64,000 nucleotides of DNA, from assembly GCF_040196175.1 (NCBI RefSeq), contig NZ_JBEFNF010000004.1, positions 180,883 through 244,882 on the forward strand. The letters are read 5' to 3'. The translations under genes and the position numbers were made by a program. Within the stretch, counting starts at the first letter, position 1, and each line of letters opens with the position of its first letter. Under the pieces are notes generated by a model. The model worked only from the letters and a program-made list of their open reading frames with translations. It did no database searches and was not told where the DNA came from. Below, piece after piece: positions 60,501 through 64,000 of this stretch. The DNA is from Halospina sp040196175 (GTDB taxonomy: Bacteria > Pseudomonadota > Gammaproteobacteria > Pseudomonadales > Oleiphilaceae).

Positions 60501-61410
60501 GGCCATCCGGGACAACAGTGACTGCGCTGGCGAGGAGTTCGAATCTCTGGCCGATGACGCTGACCCCGGGCTGCATGCGCAACTCAGCTTTGATCCAGCC
60601 GAGGATATCGCCGCGCCCCTGATTAATACCGGCGCACGCCCATCAGTGGCGGTGCTGCGGGAACAGGGCGTTAACGGTCAGGTCGAGATGGCGGCGGCCT
60701 TTGACAGAGCCGGTTTTGATACGGTGGATGTGCACATGAGCGACATCCTTTCCGGGCGCATGACCCTTGATGAATTCAAAGTGATGGTCGCGTGTGGTGG
60801 CTTCTCTTTCGGGGATGTGCTCGGGGCCGGTGGCGGCTGGGCCAAGTCAATCCTTTTCAATCAGCGTGCGCGCGCCCAGTTCCAGGCTTTCTTCGAGCGC
60901 CAGGACACCCTTTCGCTGGGCGTTTGCAACGGCTGCCAGATGCTGGCGGAACTACGCGAGCTGATCCCCGGAGCCGGTCATTGGCCACGCTTTGTGCGTA
61001 ATCGCTCCGAGCAGTTCGAGGCGCGTACTGTCATGGTGGAAGTACCGGAATCCCGGTCGGTCTTTTTTGAGGGCATGGCCGGATCGCGTATGCCCATTGC
61101 TGTGGCCCACGGTGAGGGAATGGCTGAGTTCCGTAACGGCTCGGATCATTCACAGCTCAAGCAGGGCAGCAAGGTGGCGCTGCGGTACACAGACCATTAC
61201 GGTCGGCCGGCCGAGCACTACCCGCACAACCCTAACGGGTCCCCGGACGGCGTGACCGGTCTCTGCTCGGAAGACGGTCGCGCGACGATCATGATGCCCC
61301 ATCCCGAGCGGGTGTTCAGGTCGGTTCAGTGCAGCTGGCATCCGGATGATTGGGGCGAAGATGGCGCCTGGCTCAGAATATTCCGAAATGCCCGAAAATG
61401 GGTCGGTTGA
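57508..61410 (+). CDS. purL: phosphoribosylformylglycinamidine synthase (large type)
   Basis: Catalyses ATP- and glutamine-dependent conversion of FGAR to FGAM in purine synthesis. 1300 residues, matching the single-chain gammaproteobacterial form. Order: N-terminal PurS-like part, linker, two AIRS-type catalytic repeats (FAQANSEHCRHKIFNASW, KVETHNHPTAISPHPGAATG, DRSITGQVARDQMVGPWQVP, KDSLSMKT), and glutaminase domain with Cys1140 in LSLGVCNGCQML and His/Glu in MPHPERVFRS. No PurR-like operator was identified with confidence upstream. Confidence 0.97.
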   Translation: MLELRGAPALSAFRRERLMQRIQAICPTIDSLYAEFMHFVDLEGELDNGSLDVLNRLLSYGSRWQAEAVDGVLFLAVPRPGTISPWSSKATDIVHNCGLTKVRRVERGTAYYLRAGRKLELAEREALAALLHDRMTERVFHEMAGAELLFNEESPKPLETVPVQAQGRAALAEANERLGLALAGDEVDYLAESFAGLERDPTDVELMMFAQANSEHCRHKIFNASWSIDGVEQDRSLFDMISNTHEVGGQGVLSAYRDNAAVIEGAPGQRFYPDPSSQRYRYHSESIHILAKVETHNHPTAISPHPGAATGSGGEIRDEGATGLGGKPKAGLTGFTTSNLFIPGFEQPWEDTPGRPGRMASPLSIMLEGPVGGAAFNNEFGRPNLTGYFRTFEQNVSGVNGAEYRGYHKPIMIAGGVGNIREDHVHKDVIPSGSRLIVMGGPSMLIGLGGGAASSMDSGASAEDLDFASVQRENPEMERRCQEVIDRCWQMGEGNPIAFIHDVGAGGLSNALPELVKDGGCGGRFELREVPNAEPGMSPLEIWCNEAQERYVLAVAAEDIDRFDAICRRERCPYAVVGDAVEEPHLAVHDAYFDNNAVDLPMQVLFGKPPRLHREVRRASFTKAVFNSEALNPDEAIDRVLRIPSVACKSFLITIGDRSITGQVARDQMVGPWQVPVADVAVTASSFAGYTGEAMAMGERPPVACINAPASGRLAVGETVTNLAAAAIGDISRISLSANWMAPAGHPGEDENLYETVRAVGMDLCPKLGITIPVGKDSLSMKTVWSRDGASQSVTSPLSLVTTGFAPVDDIRRTLTPELRTDLGATELIMIDLGEGRNRLGGSALAQAYGAMGAVAPDVEKPAQLRGFFDTIQSLNRRGLLLAYHDRSDGGLFTTLCEMAFAGRAGLRITLDSLLEDSSHLVRELFNEELGAVIQVAQEHVSAVLSAMQEAGLASHIARVGTPASDQRLCFSFHDQTLIDRGRGELQKKWAETSYRMQAIRDNSDCAGEEFESLADDADPGLHAQLSFDPAEDIAAPLINTGARPSVAVLREQGVNGQVEMAAAFDRAGFDTVDVHMSDILSGRMTLDEFKVMVACGGFSFGDVLGAGGGWAKSILFNQRARAQFQAFFERQDTLSLGVCNGCQMLAELRELIPGAGHWPRFVRNRSEQFEARTVMVEVPESRSVFFEGMAGSRMPIAVAHGEGMAEFRNGSDHSQLKQGSKVALRYTDHYGRPAEHYPHNPNGSPDGVTGLCSEDGRATIMMPHPERVFRSVQCSWHPDDWGEDGAWLRIFRNARKWVG

Positions 61411-61666
61411 GGTCTTGACACAAAACTCTTATTCACATTGGGTTATCGAGACAGAGGGCTTTTGACCGCAAACTGAATTAACGTGTTGAATAAATGGTCA
61501 ATTATGGTAACTCTCTGATTTTTGGTGACTTTTTTGTTTCGGTGAAAATGTCATCAATAAGGGGAGGAGCCCGTCACTGAGCGGGCTGACGGCCTCTTCC
61601 CATAAATTGTTCACAGAGTTTTCCACAGATTCTGTGGTTAACTTTTAGAGGTCTCGGGAGGAACGT
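61411..61666. promoter_or_regulatory. AT-rich gap with DnaA-box-like nonamers and a palindrome
   Basis: Within 256 bp I see TTATTCACA (61429-61437), TTGTTCACA (61607-61615), TTTTCCACA (61619-61627) and, on the other strand, TTAACCACA (61641-61633), each close to the DnaA box TTATNCACA, plus a perfect palindrome CCACAGA-T-TCTGTGG at 61623-61637. The latter three overlap the promoter region of the NIF3-like gene. Regulatory use is inference. Confidence 0.35.
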
Positions 61667-61978
61667 ATGTACAAGATTTGCTGCTTCGTTCCAGAGCAAT
61701 ATCTGGAGCAGACCAAGACGGCGATCTTTGCGGCCGGCGGTGGTCACATCGGGAACTATGACAGCTGCTGTTGGCAGACGAAGGGGCAGGGGCAGTTCCG
61801 CCCGATGGATGGCAGCAAGCCTTTCCAGGGGCAGCAGGGGCAGATTGAGGCGGTACCTGAGTACCGTGTGGAGCTGGTCTGTGAGGACGATCTGATCCAG
61901 GCTGTGATCCGGGCGCTCAAGGCGGGGCATCCTTACGAGGAGCCCGCCTATGAGGTGTACCGGATGGAGGACTTGTGA
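61667..61978 (+). CDS. NIF3-like domain protein (YqfO-type, COG3323)
   Basis: A protein of 103 residues corresponding to the inserted middle domain of YqfO/NIF3 proteins found as a stand-alone gene: KICCFVPEQYLEQTKTAIFA, AGGGHIGNYDSCCWQT, GQGQFRPMDGSKPFQG and RALKAGHPYEEPAYEVYRME. This domain resembles CutA/PII-like folds. The function is not established. GGGAGG precedes the ATG. The upstream gap contains DnaA-box-like sites and a palindrome. Confidence 0.88.
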   Translation: MYKICCFVPEQYLEQTKTAIFAAGGGHIGNYDSCCWQTKGQGQFRPMDGSKPFQGQQGQIEAVPEYRVELVCEDDLIQAVIRALKAGHPYEEPAYEVYRMEDL

Positions 61979-61983
61979 TCGGA

Positions 61984-62538
61984 TCAGCGGTTGTTGCCGA
62001 GGCGCCGGCGAATGTCATCCACCATGACCTCGAAGTGCTCACCGGTGGCGTTGCGATCGCTGAAGTAGCGATTCAGGGTCTCGGTTACCGTGGGAAAGGC
62101 GAGTTCCTCCCAGGGAATCTCGCTTTCGCGGAACAGCGCCGTCTCCAGTGATTCCGGGCCAGCGCCAAACTGTCCATCTATGAGGCGCGCACGGAAATAC
62201 ATGTGCACTTGATCGATGTGGGGCACATTCAGGACGGCGTAAAGCCCGTCCAGTTCCACGCGCGCCTCCGCCTCTTCCAGCGTTTCCCGTAGTGCCGCCT
62301 CAGTGGTGGTTTCGCCGTTTTCCATGAAACCAGCGGGCAGCGTCCAGAAGCCGTAACGGGGCTCGATGGCGCGCCGGCAAAGCAGAATACGCTCATCCCA
62401 GACCGGCAGCGTGCCCGCAACGATCCTTGGGTTGATGTAGTGAATGATGCCGCAGTTTTCGCACACGTGGCGTTCACGGTCATCGCCTTGCGGTATCCGG
62501 AACGCCACACCTGCCCCGCAGCTGCTGCAATACTGCAT
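61984..62538 (-). CDS. Nudix hydrolase with N-terminal zinc ribbon
   Basis: A protein of 184 residues. The N-terminal Cys4 zinc ribbon (MQYCSSCGAGVAF, CENCGIIHYINP) is followed by a Nudix domain with PAGFMENGETTTEAALRETL and EEAE; the box departs from consensus only at the final Gly (Glu instead). This resembles the NudC-like zinc-ribbon group but is shorter than NADH pyrophosphatase. The substrate is unassigned. It is divergent from the CoA pyrophosphatase-like gene. Confidence 0.85.
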   Translation of the reverse strand: MQYCSSCGAGVAFRIPQGDDRERHVCENCGIIHYINPRIVAGTLPVWDERILLCRRAIEPRYGFWTLPAGFMENGETTTEAALRETLEEAEARVELDGLYAVLNVPHIDQVHMYFRARLIDGQFGAGPESLETALFRESEIPWEELAFPTVTETLNRYFSDRNATGEHFEVMVDDIRRRLGNNR

Positions 62539-62668
62539 GTCTGTCTCCTGACAATTCGGTTTCAGTCTCTTTACGGCGGACTGGCGCCATGGGTTGGCCC
62601 CGCGGCCATTGCGACCGTCGGGATTATCTCATACTGTCGGGTACGATCGGGAACATGGGGTCACACCT

Positions 62669-63253
62669 TTGAAAACGGATCTTGTGCACAGATTCAATCA
62701 GTACCAGCCCAGGGCGCTGCCGCTGGACTATCCGCGCGCCAGTGTGCTGGTTCCTATTACGCACACAGAGGATCCCGAGATTGTGCTGACACGTCGCGCG
62801 GCCCGCCATGGTCCTCACAGCGGTCAGGTAGCCTTCCCGGGGGGTATGGCCAATCAAAGGGATGAGAGGCCGGACGCCACCGCTTTGCGAGAGACTCATG
62901 AGGAAGTCGGGTTGCCGCCGGAACGGGTGGAGCTTCTGGGCGAGCTGAGTCAGGTGGTATCCCGTCATGGAATCCTGGTGACGCCTTATGTGGGGCTGGT
63001 ACCGGAGACCTATCCCTATCGCGCCGAGCCGGGTGAAGTGGAGACGGTTTTCCAGGTGCCGGTGCGCTGGCTTCTTGATGACCAGCGCAGCCGTACGGAT
63101 GAGATCAGCTTCCATGACTGGCGACTTTATGTGCCATGTTACCGCTGGCGGGAGCATGACATCTGGGGGTTGTCCGCAATCATACTGGTGGAATGCCTGA
63201 ATATGGCCTTTGATGCTGCCATTGATATAACAAAACCACCGTGGGAGGGTTGA
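62669..63253 (+). CDS. CoA pyrophosphatase-type Nudix hydrolase (NudL-like)
   Basis: A protein of about 194 residues. The UPF0035 signature HSGQVAFPGG precedes a Nudix box GGMANQRDERPDATALRE, then THEEVGL. This combination marks NudL/YeaB enzymes that hydrolyse CoA and its derivatives. TPYVGLVPE and WGLSAIILVECL follow. The frame opens at 62594 but no good ATG exists; TTG at 62669, with GGGG about eight bases upstream, starts just before VHRFNQYQPR. The 3' end is 2 bp before the carbonic anhydrase start. Confidence 0.83.
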   Translation: MKTDLVHRFNQYQPRALPLDYPRASVLVPITHTEDPEIVLTRRAARHGPHSGQVAFPGGMANQRDERPDATALRETHEEVGLPPERVELLGELSQVVSRHGILVTPYVGLVPETYPYRAEPGEVETVFQVPVRWLLDDQRSRTDEISFHDWRLYVPCYRWREHDIWGLSAIILVECLNMAFDAAIDITKPPWEG

Positions 63254-63255
63254 TC

Positions 63256-63798
63256 ATGCTCTATCAACTGGAAGATCGCAGGCCTGAAATTCGGGGCGAG
63301 GGTCATTTCATTGCCGACAATGCAACTGTTATAGGGTCGGTGCTTCTTGAGGCGCGCAGCAGCGTCTGGTTCAACGCGGTTATCCGTGGTGACAACGAAT
63401 TGATGACCATTGGTGAGGACTGCAACGTTCAGGACGGTGCGGTGCTGCATACTGATCCCGGCCTGCGGCTTACGCTGGGCCGTGGTGTAACCGTTGGCCA
63501 TCAGGCCATGCTCCATGGCTGTGAGGTGGATGATTACAGTCTCATCGGGATCAATGCTGTGGTTCTCAATCGAGCGCGCATTGGCAAGCATTGCCTAATC
63601 GGCGCGAACACGCTCATTCCGGAAGGAATGGAGGTACCTGATGGCTCAATGGTTGTGGGGTCCCCCGGAGCCATTAAGCGCACCCTGAATGAAGAGCAGA
63701 AGTCCATGCTGGAACACAGTGCAGCGCATTACGTGGCGAATGCTGAACGCTACCGCAGCGCGCTCAAGGCGGCATTTGGGCCGGATGAACCGAAGTGA
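63256..63798 (+). CDS. gamma-carbonic anhydrase family protein (YrdA-type)
   Basis: A left-handed beta-helix hexapeptide-repeat protein of 180 residues. The three zinc-ligand histidines of the family are in VLHTDPG and VGHQAMLHGC. FIADNATVIGSVLLEARSSV, WFNAVIRGD and LIGANTLIPEGM are hexapeptide repeats. The homologues YrdA/CaiE often lack measurable hydratase activity, so carbonic anhydrase function is possible but not assured. GGGAGGG precedes the ATG at 63256. It is likely co-transcribed with the upstream Nudix gene. Confidence 0.9.
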   Translation: MLYQLEDRRPEIRGEGHFIADNATVIGSVLLEARSSVWFNAVIRGDNELMTIGEDCNVQDGAVLHTDPGLRLTLGRGVTVGHQAMLHGCEVDDYSLIGINAVVLNRARIGKHCLIGANTLIPEGMEVPDGSMVVGSPGAIKRTLNEEQKSMLEHSAAHYVANAERYRSALKAAFGPDEPK

Positions 63799-63853
63799 CT
63801 ACCAGTTTCGGGGCCTGTTAGTCGGGGGTTGTAATCAGATTGCCATAAACCTG

Positions 63854-63881
63854 TTGACGGTGCCCGCTGTGGGTGTAGAAT
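63854..63881 (+). promoter_or_regulatory. sigma-70-type promoter, first of a tandem pair
   Basis: TTGACG, 16-base spacer, TAGAAT. It reads rightward out of the window. No coding region begins before the edge. Confidence 0.65.
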
Positions 63882-63948
63882 ACGCATCTCATTCGGGGCA
63901 ACGGCCCAAGGCGGCGACGCTTTGAGGCGAAACGGGTTGTTCCGAGGG

Positions 63949-63976
63949 TTGACAAAATTCTGAAATGCTTTAGAAT
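63949..63976 (+). promoter_or_regulatory. sigma-70-type promoter, second of a tandem pair
   Basis: TTGACA, 16-base spacer, TAGAAT, with AT-rich flanks and no ribosome-binding site or ORF in the remaining bases. Two near-consensus promoters in tandem ahead of a non-coding start are typical of rRNA, tRNA or translation-factor operons. Confidence 0.75.
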
Positions 63977-64000
63977 TTTGTTTTCCGAATCAGGGGCTTA

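Overview
The window is a chromosomal stretch of a motile, GC-rich (visually near 58-60%) gammaproteobacterium, most likely a marine or halophilic member of the Marinobacter/Oceanospirillales/Pseudomonas side of the class. The evidence is a large-type PurL, RdgC, NudE, YaaA, MltF, a DcaP-like outer-membrane porin, and the block mtnA / mtaD-ubiG-mupP-yciK, which follows the Pseudomonas gene order. The genus is inferred, not shown. No integrase, prophage, CRISPR array or complete insertion sequence was seen.

Layout. 1-9.9 kb is metabolic: homocysteine methyltransferase, a YccU-ECHDC3-like fusion, a short LOV-like PAS protein, a DcaP-type porin, a GST, NudE, the pgl-eda pair and a glyoxalase-family protein. 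9.9-15 kb holds a three-gene signalling operon on the minus strand: OmpR-type regulator, LysM/FecR periplasmic protein, CHASE2-PAS histidine kinase. 15-21 kb has topoisomerase III, a BolA protein, a YciO-like protein, three tiny membrane proteins, tRNA-Arg(CCT) and two glycosyltransferase-type genes.

21-34.6 kb is the flagellar filament region. It contains a TPR-methyltransferase, a 736-residue flagellin with a duplicated central module, a catalytically degenerate HD-GYP protein, a 490-residue flagellin, flaG, fliD and fliS. Recognisable sigma-54 sites precede the large flagellin and fliD, and a sigma-28 site precedes the small flagellin. Between the two flagellins lies an accessory pocket at 26.9-29.6 kb: an Rpn-family nuclease gene bracketed by a ~130-bp imperfect direct repeat made of the ends of both neighbouring genes, an orphan formyltransferase, and a MntA-type nucleotidyltransferase behind a HepT gene that has lost its C-terminal half.

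34.7-64 kb is mostly core genome: a solute-binding protein, an AcuC-like deacetylase divergent from a Pat/YfiQ-type acetyltransferase, yaaA, a 122-bp nested palindromic repeat, a glutaredoxin-like protein, rdgC, the yciK-mupP-ubiG-mtaD operon facing mtnA, prc, a thiolase/multifunctional beta-oxidation operon, a DUF349 protein, recX, mltF, purL, a NIF3-like protein, two Nudix hydrolases and a gamma-carbonic anhydrase. The window ends in two tandem strong sigma-70-like promoters reading out to the right.

The most interesting items are the Rpn gene with its bracketing repeat, the flagellin module duplication combined with split sigma-54/sigma-28 control, the CHASE2/FecR/regulator operon, the CoA-binding-ECHDC3 fusion and the decayed HEPN/MNT pair. 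All coordinates come from reading the sequence. Domain names come from motif recognition, not from a search.
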